Shown here in pieces: positions 15,913 to 24,768 of a stretch of 64,000 nucleotides of DNA. The DNA is taken from positions 1-64,000 of the forward strand of contig JAHLLI010000015.1 of assembly GCA_020444245.1 (NCBI GenBank), in the 5' to 3' direction. The notes under the pieces were generated by a model. That model did not search any database. It was not told the DNA's origin and saw nothing but the letters and a program-made list of their open reading frames with translations. The stretch is from Actinomycetales bacterium. Lineage in GTDB: Bacteria > Actinomycetota > Actinomycetes > Actinomycetales > Cellulomonadaceae. Both the position numbers and the translations under genes were made by a program. The number at the start of each line of letters is the position of its first letter. The first letter of the stretch is position 1.

Positions 15913-17313
15913 GTGCCGGGCGCAGCCCCGCACGGGGCGCTTGTCGACGTCGAGCTCTCCGAGGAGGACGAACTCCTCGAGGCCCGCCGGCCCTGGCCTG
16001 CCCGGCGCCTGGCGTGGGTCGCGCTGCCGGTGGCGGTCGGGCTCGCGGTGGCGAGCATGGCGCAGGCCGCCGAGAGCGCCCACGGGGCGCACGCCTTCGC
16101 GGCGCTGGGCACGACCGCGATGGGCCTGAGCGCACCGCCGGCCGAGCGGTGGCGCGTCCCGGGCTCACTGATCGGCGTGGCGGGCGACGTCGTGCTCGTC
16201 GGCGACCAGCGCCGCGGCGTGCAGGCCGTGGACGCGGCGACCGGCGCCGTGGTGTGGGCGCGGGCGGAGACCGGCAGCTGTGCGATGGCCGTGCCGGACG
16301 CGTTCGCCGCGACGGCGCGGCCCGACGGCGAACCGCGTCGCCTGGTGTGCGGGTGGGCGCCCGGGCAGGTGGGCCGCGAGGCGACCTCGGTCGAGGTGCT
16401 CGACCCGGCGACCGGCAGGCGCCTCAGCACGGCCTCGCTGCCCGGGAGCGCGGGCTGGTGGTTCGTGGACCACGGCGACGCCTTCCTGGTGGCCGCCGCC
16501 CTCGACGGCGCGTTCACCGCGCTGCGGCTCGACACGTCCTCGGGGCGGGTGGTGTGGTCCTTCCGCTCGGGCGATGCCCTGGTGCAGCCCGGTGGCGGCT
16601 TCAGCGCGTCCGGCCTCAGCTCCGACGAGATCATGGCCGCCGGGTCCGGCGGGACGATCCGCCTCACGCAGGACACCGGCGTCGCAACCACCGGACGGCC
16701 GATCCTCACCGCCCGAACCGCCGAGCACACGTCACCGCTGCCGGGCGGAGCGCAGGTGCTCGGCGGCCGGGACACCGACGGTACCGCCGTGGTCCGCGCG
16801 CTGGCCGCGGACGGCACGGCGCGCTGGACCGTGCCCGGACGGCTGGCGGCGCCGGCGACCGACGACCGGAGCCTCGGGGACCTCGTGGTGGCCGTCCCGG
16901 CCGACGGCCGCGGGCTGATGGCACTCGACGCCGCGGACGGCCGGGTGCGCTGGCGCGCGCCCGGCGCCCCCACCGGCGTCGAGGCCCGGGTGAACGGGGT
17001 GCTGGTCACCGCCGACCGGGGCCGGGTGGTCGCGCTGGACCTGCGCACCGGCACCCAGCTGTGGCAGGCAGTGCCCTACGGCACCGGGGCGGTGAGCGAC
17101 GGCGGCACGGTCGCGACGCTGGAACGCGTCGACGGCGCCTCGCGGCTCGTCGCCCGAGACCTGCGCACCGGCGCGGAGCTGTGGCGCCGGACCGCGGGCA
17201 GAGAGCTCTGGCCGGAGATCACGACCTACCGCGGCGACCGGCTCGTCGCAGTGCGCCACGACCTGGTGCTGCTCGGGACGGACACCGAGGTGGTGGCGTT
17301 CGAGCCGACGTAG
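15913..17313 (+). CDS. Membrane-anchored PQQ-like beta-propeller protein 1
   Basis: 466 residues. A short acidic cytoplasmic N-terminus, one membrane helix (about 34-56), then an extracytoplasmic beta-propeller of PQQ-enzyme-like repeats (for example VDAATGAVVWA, LDLRTGTQLWQA, RDLRTGAELWRR). There is no sign of the catalytic residues of quinoprotein dehydrogenases, so a scaffold or sensing role is more likely. Apparently leaderless. Followed directly by a paralogue. Confidence 0.75.
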   Translation: MPGAAPHGALVDVELSEEDELLEARRPWPARRLAWVALPVAVGLAVASMAQAAESAHGAHAFAALGTTAMGLSAPPAERWRVPGSLIGVAGDVVLVGDQRRGVQAVDAATGAVVWARAETGSCAMAVPDAFAATARPDGEPRRLVCGWAPGQVGREATSVEVLDPATGRRLSTASLPGSAGWWFVDHGDAFLVAAALDGAFTALRLDTSSGRVVWSFRSGDALVQPGGGFSASGLSSDEIMAAGSGGTIRLTQDTGVATTGRPILTARTAEHTSPLPGGAQVLGGRDTDGTAVVRALAADGTARWTVPGRLAAPATDDRSLGDLVVAVPADGRGLMALDAADGRVRWRAPGAPTGVEARVNGVLVTADRGRVVALDLRTGTQLWQAVPYGTGAVSDGGTVATLERVDGASRLVARDLRTGAELWRRTAGRELWPEITTYRGDRLVAVRHDLVLLGTDTEVVAFEPT

Positions 17314-17316
17314 CCT
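17311..17316 (+). promoter_or_regulatory. -10 box overlapping a stop codon
   Basis: TAGCCT, six bases before the ATG at 17323. Its first three bases are the TAG stop of the preceding gene. Implies a leaderless transcript for the second propeller gene. Confidence 0.45.
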
Positions 17317-17322
17317 GACCGG

Positions 17323-18672
17323 ATGCGCCCCGACGGCCTGGTCGAGGTGGCGCTCGTCGAGGGCGACGACGCGCCCGGCCCCCGCGCGGGACGCCGACGT
17401 CGTTCACCAGCCCGACGTCGGCGGGTGGCCGCCGCGGTCGCGGCCGCCGCGCTGGCCGCCGTGGTGCTCGTCGACGCGCACGCCGCGGCGACGGTGGCCG
17501 CACGGACCCGGGACGCCGTCGCGCTCAGCACCTCCCTCGCCGTCCCGCCCGCCGTCGTGTGGCAGGTCGCTGCGGGCACGGTCGCAGGCACGGTCGACGA
17601 CGTGGTGGTGCTCACCGATCCCGACGGCACCCATGTGACGGCCGTGGGCCTGGACGACGGCGCGACGCGGTGGAGCCACCCGATCCCGGTGGACCAGGGC
17701 GGGTGCTCGGTGCACAGCGGCGTGGTGGTGTGCCTGGGCACGACCCCGGGCGACGCGACGACGTCGTCGGTCGTCTCGCTCGACCCACGATCCGGCGCCG
17801 AGCTGCACTCCTTGCTGTGGCCCGGTGCCTACGCCCTGACGACGCGGGTCGGCGACGACCTGGTCCTGGTGGGCAGCGACGACGCGGGACGGATGGTCGC
17901 GGCCCGCTGGTCCCCGACCAGCGGGGCGACCGTGTGGGCCTACCGGTCCGCGGCCGACGTGGTCGGGCCGGTGCCCACCGCCTGGGAGCTCGGCACCGGC
18001 TGGGCGCGCGTGTCCAGCCGCTCCCGCGCTGCGGTGTCCCTCGCCACCGGGCGGGCGGTGCCCGTCGATGCCCCGGGCCAGGGGCCGCTCGAGGACCCCA
18101 CGACCGTCCGCACCGGTGCCGGGGTGCTCGTGCAGACCACGGCGCCGGCCGGTTCGGACCTCGTGCTGGCCGTCTCCCGAGGCGTTGAGCACGAAGTGAC
18201 CGGGACCCTGGTGCCCGTGCCCGCAGGAGACCGGACCGCCAGGGGGCTCGCGCTGGTGGGCTCCGACGGCACCCTGGCGCGCGTGGACGACTCCGGGCGG
18301 GCCCACTGGCGCCTGCTGACCGCAACCTGGGCGAGCGTCGCGCCCTACCCGGTCCTCGCGGTGGACGGTGTGCTCGCGGTCTCCCAGGGAGACACGCTGC
18401 TGACGATCGACGCCTTGGACGGCCGGACCTTGTGGAGCGCACCCACCGGGGTGCCGGCCGCGGCGTCGGCGGTGTCGGACGGGACGCTGCTCGCGCACGT
18501 CGAGCGGAGCGCCGCGGGCCTGGCACTGGTGGCTCGGCTGCCGCGCACCGGGACCGTCGTGTGGCGCGACCCGCTGCCCGACGCCTCCGTCGCGCGCCTC
18601 GCCCTCGCGCCCGACGGCACGGTGCTGGTCACCACCGGAAGCGACCTGCTCGCGCTGCGCCCGCCGGGGTGA
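17323..18672 (+). CDS. Membrane-anchored PQQ-like beta-propeller protein 2
   Basis: 449 residues and the same plan as its upstream neighbour: acidic/basic cytoplasmic tail, one membrane helix (about 36-56), then PQQ-like repeats outside (VGLDDGATRWSH, IDALDGRTLWSA, LPRTGTVVWRD). A tandem duplication is likely. Converges with the subtilisin gene. Function unknown. Confidence 0.73.
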   Translation: MRPDGLVEVALVEGDDAPGPRAGRRRRSPARRRRVAAAVAAAALAAVVLVDAHAAATVAARTRDAVALSTSLAVPPAVVWQVAAGTVAGTVDDVVVLTDPDGTHVTAVGLDDGATRWSHPIPVDQGGCSVHSGVVVCLGTTPGDATTSSVVSLDPRSGAELHSLLWPGAYALTTRVGDDLVLVGSDDAGRMVAARWSPTSGATVWAYRSAADVVGPVPTAWELGTGWARVSSRSRAAVSLATGRAVPVDAPGQGPLEDPTTVRTGAGVLVQTTAPAGSDLVLAVSRGVEHEVTGTLVPVPAGDRTARGLALVGSDGTLARVDDSGRAHWRLLTATWASVAPYPVLAVDGVLAVSQGDTLLTIDALDGRTLWSAPTGVPAAASAVSDGTLLAHVERSAAGLALVARLPRTGTVVWRDPLPDASVARLALAPDGTVLVTTGSDLLALRPPG

Positions 18673-18687
18673 GCTGCGGTCCGACGC

Positions 18688-21600
18688 CTACAGCCGGACG
18701 CCCCGGCAGGTGTCCTGGCAGCTGGTCCCCCACAGACCTCCGAGCGACCGGAACAACGCGCTGCGCACCAGGCGCTCGCCGTTCGGACCGACCCGCGTGA
18801 CCGGTCCCTGGTCGGTGCCGGAGCCGCTGTCCTGCCCCGCCTGCCCGTCCGGGGCCGGATCGGTGACCGGCGTGCCGGGGCTCGTGCCAGGGTCGGTGCC
18901 GCCACCCGGTGCGGGATCGGGCGCCGGGCCGGGGCCGGTGCCGCCGCCAGGTGCGGGGTCGGGCGCCGGGCCGGGGTCGCTGCCTCCGGGCTGCGGGGTG
19001 GTGCCGCCGGGCTGCGGGGTGGTGCCGCCCGGCTCGGCGGCCGCGGCGTAGACGAGGGCGTCGGGCAGCACCGAGGTCCGGCCGGGCGCGCTGATCACCA
19101 GGTCGTGGCTGCCGGCCGTCGCCGACGGGGTGAGGAACATCAGGAACGAACCGGCGGCCCACAGCACCGAGCCCTGCCGCGTACCGCCCACGAGCACGGA
19201 CACGCCCGGGTCGAGGCCGTCACCGGTGACCGTCACGAGATCGCCGCCCCAGGCGGCGACGTGCACCGGGGTCACCGAGGTGACGGCGAAGTCGCCGACG
19301 CGGTCGTAGCGGACGGCGTCCTGCGGGCCCGGGGCGGACGGGGCCGGGTCCTGCGGTTGGCCGGGCGAGGGGCTCACCGACGGCTCGGAGCCCGGCGACG
19401 TACCACCGGAAGGCCCACCGCCGGATCCGCCGCTGCCGGACCCGGACGACGGCGTGCCGCCGCTGGACCCGCCGGGCGTCCCCGGGTCGGTCGGCGAGGT
19501 GGGGGCGGGACCCGACCCGGGGGCCGGGTCTCCCACACCCGGGTCGGGCGTGCCGGGACCGGAGGAACCCGCGCCGGGCCCGGTCGGGGCGGTGGGTGAC
19601 GGGGACGGCGGCGCCGGGTCGGTCCCCGGCGAGGACGGGCCGGAGGACCCCGGCCCGGGCGAGCTCGGCGGCGCATCGGGGTCGGTCGTGGGCGACGGGG
19701 ACGGCGCTCCGGGGTCGGTGCCCGGCGAGGACGGCCCTGGGCCCGCCGGACCGGGCGACGGCTCGGCCGTCGGGTCGGGCGACGGGTCGCCGCCCGGCGA
19801 GGACGCGCCGTCCTGCGGTACCGGGGCGAGCAGCATCGGCGCGGCCCAGGTGTCGCCGACGGGCTCGCCGTCGCGCAGCAGCCGCACCGTGAGCGCGTAC
19901 GCCCCGGGCCCGAGCGCGGTGTCCAGGGCGAGGACCTCGCCGTCTGGCGACCCGAGCTCACCCAGGTCGACCGTCACCGTGCCGGTGTCGTCGGTGACCA
20001 CCGTCTGCCCGGCGACGCTCACGCTCTGGCCGGACAGCGCCCAGACCTCGCCGGCGTCGAGCATGCCGAGCCCCAGCTCTGCGGTGTAGCGGCCGGCGCC
20101 GGCCCGCGAGGCGACGGTGATGGTGGCGGACACCGACCCCGCCGTGCCGGTCATGCCGCCGAAGGTGTACGTGGTCGCGGTGGACAGCTCGGCGATCCGG
20201 GCCACGTCGAGCCGCCCGCCGGACACCGAGCGGCCGGCGAACGCGGGGCCCCGCTCCGCGGTGTCGAGCAGCGCCGCCTTGAGCTCGGCCACGCCCAGCT
20301 CTGGCGCCACCGAGCGGTACAGGGCCGCGGCGGCGGCGACGTGCGGCGCGGCGAACGAGGTCCCCGACACCAGCCGGTAGGAGCCGTCGTTCCACGGCGC
20401 GACCGTGAGCTGCCCCGGTGCGAACAGGTCGACGGACTGCGCGCCCCACGCCGAGTGGTCGGCGACGGTGTCGGACGCGGTGCTCGACCCGACGGTGACG
20501 ATGCCCGTCTGGGGCAGGCTCGCCGGGTAGCTCGGCACCCGGTCACGGTCGGCGCTGTCGTTGCCCGCCGCCACCACCACGAGGACGCCGTGCGCCACGG
20601 CGTAGTCGATCGCGGCGGAGAGCTGGTCCAGGGCGTAGCCGGTCATGGTGCCGCCGAACGAGGCGTTGATCACGTCCGCGCCGTTGTCCGCCGCGTAGCG
20701 GAACGCCTTGGCGGCGAGCAGGACGTCGACGTTCTCCCCGCCGCCGACCACCAGGGGCATGATCCGCGTCCCTGGGGCCAGCCCGGCCGAGCCCTGGCCG
20801 TTGCCGAGCGCGGCGGCGATGGTGCCCGAGACGCTGGTGCCGTGGGTCCCGGCGGCGCCGTTGTCGATGTCCGGGCTGTCGGCGTAGAAGTTCCAGCCGT
20901 GGCAGTCGCCCGCCAGGCCGTTGCCGTTGACGTCGCCGGCCCCGCACGGCTCGGTCGGGTTGGTCCACAGGGCACCTGCGAGCTCAGGGTGGTCGTGGTC
21001 GTAGCCCGTGTCGACGACGGCCACCACGGCGCCCTCGCCGAGCGTCGTCCGCCACGCCTCGGGGGCGCCGACGTCCGCACCCGCGACGGCCGGTTGCCCG
21101 TAGGCGTTCGCCCCCGTGTTGTGCAGGTTCCAGCCGTAGGACGCGTAGTACGGGTCGTCGGGGTCCGCGGCGACCGGCACGCTCTCGGACGGCTCGGCGG
21201 TGGCGACCTCGGGCAGCGCGCGCACCTGGCCGAGCGACAGGTCCGTGGCGAGCAGCACTGCTCCGTCCCCGACCACCTGGGCCGAGTCGACGCCCGGACG
21301 GTCCTCGAGCGCGTCGAGCGGGCCGGTGGCCGACTCGACCGGCAGGGCCACCGGAGCCTGGTCCGCGGTGCGCACGGACGCGCCCCCGACCGGTGCCGCA
21401 CCGGCCGACGTGACGTACCAGGGACCGTCGGCGCGCCACTCGATCCCGCCGCCCTCACCCAGCGTCTGCTGGGCGGCGGTGACGAGGTCCAGGTCGAGCG
21501 CGCCGCGTGCCGCTCCCCCACCCGGCACCGCGAGGTCGAGCGTCGCAGCATCCGGCAGCTCCGCATCCCCGATCTCCTGGGCGTACCGCGGGGCCAACGT

Positions 21601-21747
21601 GACGACGTAGCGGTTCAGCCCGTCGCCGGACCCGAAGCCCGACGCGACCTCCAGCGCCGCGGCCCGGCCGGCGCCGACCACGACGAGCCCGACGGCGCAC
21701 GTCACCGCGCACGCCACACCTGCCGCGATCCATCGCTGCGTCCTCAC
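18688..21747 (-). CDS. Secreted S8 subtilisin-like protease with IPT and Pro-rich domains
   Basis: 1019 residues from a GTG with AGGAGG just upstream. A longer frame to 21876 lacks a signal peptide at its N-terminus. Signal peptide (1-32), a propeptide-like region, then the S8 domain with Asp about 246 (AVVDTGYDHDHP), His about 302 (GTHGTSVSG) and Ser about 463 (SGTSFAAPH). Next come a beta region, a long Pro/Gly/Ser/Asp linker (about 640-765), an IPT/TIG domain (about 820-900), a second linker with PGGTTPQ repeats, and a C-terminal tail with two Cys (GTSCQDTC). Probably exported to the cell surface to degrade proteins. Confidence 0.85.
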   Translation of the reverse strand: MRTQRWIAAGVACAVTCAVGLVVVGAGRAAALEVASGFGSGDGLNRYVVTLAPRYAQEIGDAELPDAATLDLAVPGGGAARGALDLDLVTAAQQTLGEGGGIEWRADGPWYVTSAGAAPVGGASVRTADQAPVALPVESATGPLDALEDRPGVDSAQVVGDGAVLLATDLSLGQVRALPEVATAEPSESVPVAADPDDPYYASYGWNLHNTGANAYGQPAVAGADVGAPEAWRTTLGEGAVVAVVDTGYDHDHPELAGALWTNPTEPCGAGDVNGNGLAGDCHGWNFYADSPDIDNGAAGTHGTSVSGTIAAALGNGQGSAGLAPGTRIMPLVVGGGENVDVLLAAKAFRYAADNGADVINASFGGTMTGYALDQLSAAIDYAVAHGVLVVVAAGNDSADRDRVPSYPASLPQTGIVTVGSSTASDTVADHSAWGAQSVDLFAPGQLTVAPWNDGSYRLVSGTSFAAPHVAAAAALYRSVAPELGVAELKAALLDTAERGPAFAGRSVSGGRLDVARIAELSTATTYTFGGMTGTAGSVSATITVASRAGAGRYTAELGLGMLDAGEVWALSGQSVSVAGQTVVTDDTGTVTVDLGELGSPDGEVLALDTALGPGAYALTVRLLRDGEPVGDTWAAPMLLAPVPQDGASSPGGDPSPDPTAEPSPGPAGPGPSSPGTDPGAPSPSPTTDPDAPPSSPGPGSSGPSSPGTDPAPPSPSPTAPTGPGAGSSGPGTPDPGVGDPAPGSGPAPTSPTDPGTPGGSSGGTPSSGSGSGGSGGGPSGGTSPGSEPSVSPSPGQPQDPAPSAPGPQDAVRYDRVGDFAVTSVTPVHVAAWGGDLVTVTGDGLDPGVSVLVGGTRQGSVLWAAGSFLMFLTPSATAGSHDLVISAPGRTSVLPDALVYAAAAEPGGTTPQPGGTTPQPGGSDPGPAPDPAPGGGTGPGPAPDPAPGGGTDPGTSPGTPVTDPAPDGQAGQDSGSGTDQGPVTRVGPNGERLVRSALFRSLGGLWGTSCQDTCRGVRL

Positions 21748-21864
21748 GGGCCTCCTGCCACGGACTCCTCGACCCGTACATCGGCCCGCACCGGCGGGTT
21801 CCCCAGGCGCTGTGGCCCGGTGTCCGTCGAACAGCGCATCAGATCGACCCGATCGGTCGCCCCA

Positions 21865-21881
21865 GACCGGACACACCGGTC
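21865..21881 (-). terminator. Hairpin downstream of crcB unit
   Basis: GACCGG-ACACA-CCGGTC, a six-base-pair perfect stem ten bases after the last minus-strand stop. No T-run. Confidence 0.35.
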
Positions 21882-21890
21882 ACGCGGGGC

Positions 21891-21977
21891 TCACCAGATC
21901 CGGCGAGTCCAGGCCGCGATGAACTCCATGCCCGTGGCGATCACGGCGAGGGCCACCCAGCCGATAACGGGACTCAT
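21891..21977 (-). CDS. Possible 28-residue single-helix membrane peptide
   Basis: ATG at 21977, stop at 21891. The peptide starts MSPVIGWVALAVIATG and ends with AAWTRRIW: one hydrophobic helix with a basic C-terminus. No Shine-Dalgarno is seen. Its position just after the fluoride channel pair is suggestive only. Could be chance in GC-rich DNA. Confidence 0.3.
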   Translation of the reverse strand: MSPVIGWVALAVIATGMEFIAAWTRRIW

Positions 21978-22080
21978 GCGCGTAGATTCCCGCCCCCGCT
22001 CGCGCGGCACGCCGCGTTCCGTTGTGGGGTGCACCACACGACCTGCGACGGCCGCGTCCGCTCCTGGGCGCGTGCTCCGA

Positions 22081-22461
22081 TCAGGCGGCGAGCGCCATGA
22101 CTGCGACGCCGAGCGCCGCGGCGCTGACCGTGAGCACCAGCGACCCGGCCGCCGTGATCGTCGCACGACGGAGCTCGCCGGCCTGGAGCAGGCGGGCGGT
22201 CTCGACCATCGCGGTCGAGAACGTGGTGAACCCGCCGCAGAAGCCGGTCATCGCAGCCACCAGCCACGGACCGCCGGCGCCGTGGTACAGCTGTGCGCCG
22301 GCCAGCAGGCCGATGATCAGCGATCCCGATACGTTCACCACCGCGGTGCCGATCGGCAGGCCCTGGGCCACGCGGTCGCGGACCAGGCCGTCGACCACGA
22401 ACCGGCTCGCGGCGCCCACCCCGCCCAGCAGCGCGACCAGCAGGAGCGTCGGGCCGGTCAT
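22081..22461 (-). CDS. crcB: CrcB fluoride channel subunit 2
   Basis: 126 residues, four membrane helices. Family motifs are GGVGAASRF at the N-terminus, NVSGSLIIG in the middle and [11 protein letters not shown]. CrcB/Fluc proteins are dual-topology dimeric channels that expel fluoride. Starts at an ATG that overlaps the upstream crcB stop (ATGA), fitting an obligate heterodimer. Confidence 0.9.
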   Translation of the reverse strand: MTGPTLLLVALLGGVGAASRFVVDGLVRDRVAQGLPIGTAVVNVSGSLIIGLLAGAQLYHGAGGPWLVAAMTGFCGGFTTFSTAMVETARLLQAGELRRATITAAGSLVLTVSAAALGVAVMALAA

Positions 22462-22907
22462 CGGCGCGGCTCCCGACGCAGCACCCGGCGCAGCGCGGCG
22501 CGCGGCCGAAGCCGAGCGCCCAGCAGCATCCCCGCGACGCAGGCGAGCAGCCCGAGGACGAGGCTCGCGCCGGCGTACCCCGCGGCGATCCCCAGCTCGC
22601 CGCCGGCCAGCAGCCGCTCGATCTCGAGCGCGAAGCTGGAGAACGTCGTGAACCCGCCCATCACCCCGGTGCCCAGGCCCAGCCGGACCAGGCGGGCGCG
22701 CGGCGTCTCCGCGCCGGCCCGCAGCAAGGCCTCGAGCAGCATGCCGAGCAGGAACGAGCCGACGACGTTCTCCGTCAGGGTGCCCAGCGGCCAGCCGCCC
22801 ACCTGACCGATGGCGCCGGTGAGCGTGGCCCTTGCCGTGGTGCCCAGGATGCCGCCGGCGCCCACGGCCAGGACCAGGCCGGGGTGCAGGTGCGGCCGGG
22901 TGCTCAC
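22458..22907 (-). CDS. crcB: CrcB fluoride channel subunit 1
   Basis: 149 residues, four membrane helices with [20 protein letters not shown] and [11 protein letters not shown]. The usual VN before the GSF motif reads EN here. A basic C-terminal tail ([18 protein letters not shown]) extends past the family core. GTG start, apparently leaderless with TAGGGT seven bases upstream, so there is no room for a fluoride riboswitch. Confidence 0.9.
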   Translation of the reverse strand: MSTRPHLHPGLVLAVGAGGILGTTARATLTGAIGQVGGWPLGTLTENVVGSFLLGMLLEALLRAGAETPRARLVRLGLGTGVMGGFTTFSSFALEIERLLAGGELGIAAGYAGASLVLGLLACVAGMLLGARLRPRAALRRVLRREPRR

Positions 22908-22914
22908 GCGCGAG

Positions 22915-22920
22915 ACCCTA
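22915..22920 (-). promoter_or_regulatory. -10 box of leaderless crcB operon
   Basis: TAGGGT on the minus strand, seven bases before the GTG at 22907. Confidence 0.5.
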
Positions 22921-22945
22921 ACGTTGTCACCGCACGGCCGCCGGA

Positions 22946-22974
22946 TTGCCTGACCCCTGGACTCCGGCTACCGT
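22946..22974 (+). promoter_or_regulatory. Promoter of the cysteine attenuator and cysK-cysE
   Basis: TTGCCT at 22946-22951 and TACCGT at 22969-22974 with a 17-base spacer, predicting a start near 22981. This gives a leader of about 220 bases before cysK, containing the leader peptide and hairpins. Confidence 0.55.
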
Positions 22975-23004
22975 CGAGCCCGACCAGACGAGAGGAGCAC
23001 GGCC

Positions 23005-23067
23005 GTGGCGTTCGCCCCGACCCTTCGGTGCTCCCTGGTGTGCGCCCGCTGCTGCAGCTGTCTGTAG
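23005..23067 (+). CDS. Cysteine-rich attenuator leader peptide
   Basis: A 20-codon ORF: GTG start with AGAGGAG seven to eight bases upstream, TAG stop at 23065. The last half reads [13 protein letters not shown], five Cys in 12 residues (codons at 23029, 23041, 23050, 23053 and 23059). It is followed one base later by strong alternative hairpins and then by cysK-cysE, the two enzymes of cysteine synthesis. Poly-Cys short ORFs acting as cysteine-responsive attenuators are known in mycobacteria. When Cys-tRNA is scarce the ribosome should stall here and alter leader folding so that the genes are read. Too short for routine gene finding. Confidence 0.75.
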   Translation: MAFAPTLRCSLVCARCCSCL

Positions 23068-23112
23068 AGCGCTGGCACCGGCCCGCGGCCCTGCGCCGCG
23101 GCGTCCAGCGCT
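23068..23112 (+). promoter_or_regulatory. Long leader hairpin of the cys attenuator
   Basis: AGCGCTGG at 23068-23075 pairs with CCAGCGCT at 23105-23112 (eight perfect base pairs), with inner pairing between the CCGCGG segments. The left arm begins one base after the leader peptide stop, so a ribosome finishing the peptide would cover it and a ribosome stalled at the Cys codons would not. Confidence 0.6.
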
Positions 23113-23125
23113 CGTGCCCCCGCCC

Positions 23126-23142
23126 CCGGGGGAAGTCCCCGG
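23126..23142 (+). terminator. Second hairpin of the cys attenuator
   Basis: CCGGGG-GAAGT-CCCCGG, six base pairs, directly after the long hairpin and overlapping a CCCCCGGGGG palindrome at 23123-23132. Candidate intrinsic terminator or sequestering stem, without a T-run as is usual in actinomycetes. Confidence 0.45.
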
Positions 23143-23198
23143 ACTCCCAGACCGTTACCCCCATGGCGCGCTTGCGCCCCGCACACCGAAGGACTCTC

Positions 23199-24131
23199 AT
23201 GGCTCGGATCTACGACGACGTCACCACGCTCATCGGCAACACCCCGCTGGTTCGGTTGAACCGGCTCCCCGACACCACGGCCACCGTGGTCGCCAAGCTC
23301 GAGTTCTACAACCCCGCCAACTCCGTCAAGGACCGGATCGGCGTCTCGATCATCGACGCCGCCGAGGCGTCCGGCCAGCTGCCGCCCGGCGGCACCGTGG
23401 TCGAGGCGACCAGCGGCAACACCGGCATCGCGCTGGCGATGGTCGGCGCGGCCCGCGGCTACCACGTCGTGCTCACCATGCCCGAGTCGATGTCCAAGGA
23501 GCGCCGCGCGCTGCTGCGCGCCTTCGGCGCAGAGCTGGTCCTCACGCCGGCCGGCGAGGGCATGAAGGGCGCCGTCGACCGGGCCGAGCAGCTCGCCGCC
23601 GAGCGCCCGGGCGCGATCCTCGCCCGGCAGTTCGCCAACGAGGCCAACCCGGCGATCCACCGCCGCACCACCGCCGAGGAGATCTGGGCGGACACCGACG
23701 GCGAGGTCGACATCGTGGTGGCCGGGATCGGCACCGGCGGCACGATCACCGGCGTCGGGCAGGTCCTCAAGGAGCGCAAGCCGGGCGTGCAGATCATCGG
23801 CGTGGAGCCGGCCGAGTCGCCGATCCTCAACGGTGGCGCCCCCGGACCGCACAAGATCCAGGGCATCGGGGCCAACTTCGTCCCGGAGATCCTGGACACG
23901 TCGGTCTACGACGAGATCATCGACGTCGACGCCGGCACGGCCGCCGAGGTCGCGCGCCGCACCGCGCGGGACGAGGGCCTGCTGGTCGGCTTCAGCTCCG
24001 GCGCCGCGATCGCCGCGGCCCAGCAGGTGGCCCAGCGACCGGAGAACGCCGGCAAGCTGATCGTCGTCATCGTGCCGTCGTTCGGCGAGCGCTACCTGTC
24101 CACCGTCCTCTACGCCGACCTGATGGACTGA
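23199..24131 (+). CDS. cysK: Cysteine synthase A (O-acetylserine sulfhydrylase)
   Basis: 310 residues. Makes L-cysteine from O-acetylserine and sulfide with pyridoxal phosphate. The PLP lysine is Lys44 in NSVKDRIG, the substrate loop TSGNTG at 71-76, the phosphate loop GTGGT near 175 and the C-terminal SSGAA. The start at 23199 has GAAGGA upstream. An in-frame ATG at 23163 would add 12 Arg-rich residues and is less likely. One base from cysE and preceded by the attenuator. Confidence 0.95.
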   Translation: MARIYDDVTTLIGNTPLVRLNRLPDTTATVVAKLEFYNPANSVKDRIGVSIIDAAEASGQLPPGGTVVEATSGNTGIALAMVGAARGYHVVLTMPESMSKERRALLRAFGAELVLTPAGEGMKGAVDRAEQLAAERPGAILARQFANEANPAIHRRTTAEEIWADTDGEVDIVVAGIGTGGTITGVGQVLKERKPGVQIIGVEPAESPILNGGAPGPHKIQGIGANFVPEILDTSVYDEIIDVDAGTAAEVARRTARDEGLLVGFSSGAAIAAAQQVAQRPENAGKLIVVIVPSFGERYLSTVLYADLMD

Positions 24132-24132
24132 G

Positions 24133-24768
24133 ATGACTTCGATGAGACGGTTCCTCGGCGTGCTGCGCGAGGATCTCCAGGCGGCCCGGGACCGCGACCC
24201 GGCAGCCCGATCGATGCTTGAGGTCGCGCTCGGCTACCCGGGCGTGCACGCGATCTGGGGCTACCGGATCGCGCACCGGATGTGGCGCGAGCCCGGTCTG
24301 CGCCTGCCCGCGCGTCTGCTCTCGCAGCTCGTGCGGTCGGCGACCGGGATCGAGATCCACCCCGGGGCCCAGCTGGGACGCAGGCTCTTCATGGACCACG
24401 GCATGGGCATCGTGATCGGGGAGACCGCGATGGTCGGCGACGACGTCGTGATGTTCCACGGCGCGACGCTCGGCGGGGTCTCGATGAAGCACGGCAAGCG
24501 GCACCCGACGCTCGGCGACGGGGTCGTGATCGGCTCCGGGGCCCGGGTCCTGGGGCCGGTGTGGGTCGGGGACGGGGCCAAGATCGGGGCGAACGCGGTG
24601 GTCGTCAAGGACGTCCCGGCGGGCGCGACCGCCGTCGGCGTCCCCGCGGTGATCCGCCGGCACGAGCACACCGGCAACGGCTCGGCCGACACCTCACGGG
24701 TGGACGTCCGTTCGCCCGACCACATCCGCGACCCGGCCCTGGACGTCGACCCCGCGATCTGGATCTAG
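24133..24768 (+). CDS. cysE: Serine O-acetyltransferase
   Basis: 211 residues. Helical N-terminal region, then left-handed beta-helix hexapeptide repeats ([32 protein letters not shown]) with the catalytic His in MDHGMG and HGATLGG. Acetylates serine to O-acetylserine for CysK. The C-terminus ends in DPAIWI; a terminal Ile is the feature by which CysE binds CysK in the cysteine synthase complex. Its stop overlaps the convergent ATL stop at a shared CTAG. Confidence 0.95.
   Translation: MTSMRRFLGVLREDLQAARDRDPAARSMLEVALGYPGVHAIWGYRIAHRMWREPGLRLPARLLSQLVRSATGIEIHPGAQLGRRLFMDHGMGIVIGETAMVGDDVVMFHGATLGGVSMKHGKRHPTLGDGVVIGSGARVLGPVWVGDGAKIGANAVVVKDVPAGATAVGVPAVIRRHEHTGNGSADTSRVDVRSPDHIRDPALDVDPAIWI

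Noticed and set aside
14778-17054. 758-residue minus-strand ORF
   Set aside because: Spans parts of three plus-strand genes and is Ser/Thr/Arg-rich with no recognisable domain.
19105-20089. Plus-strand Gly/Pro-rich ORFs
   Set aside because: Antisense of the Pro-rich linker of the subtilisin; strong composition makes all frames open.
21978-23004. Fluoride riboswitch near crcB
   Set aside because: The crcB operon seems leaderless and no conserved fluoride-aptamer segments were found on either strand.
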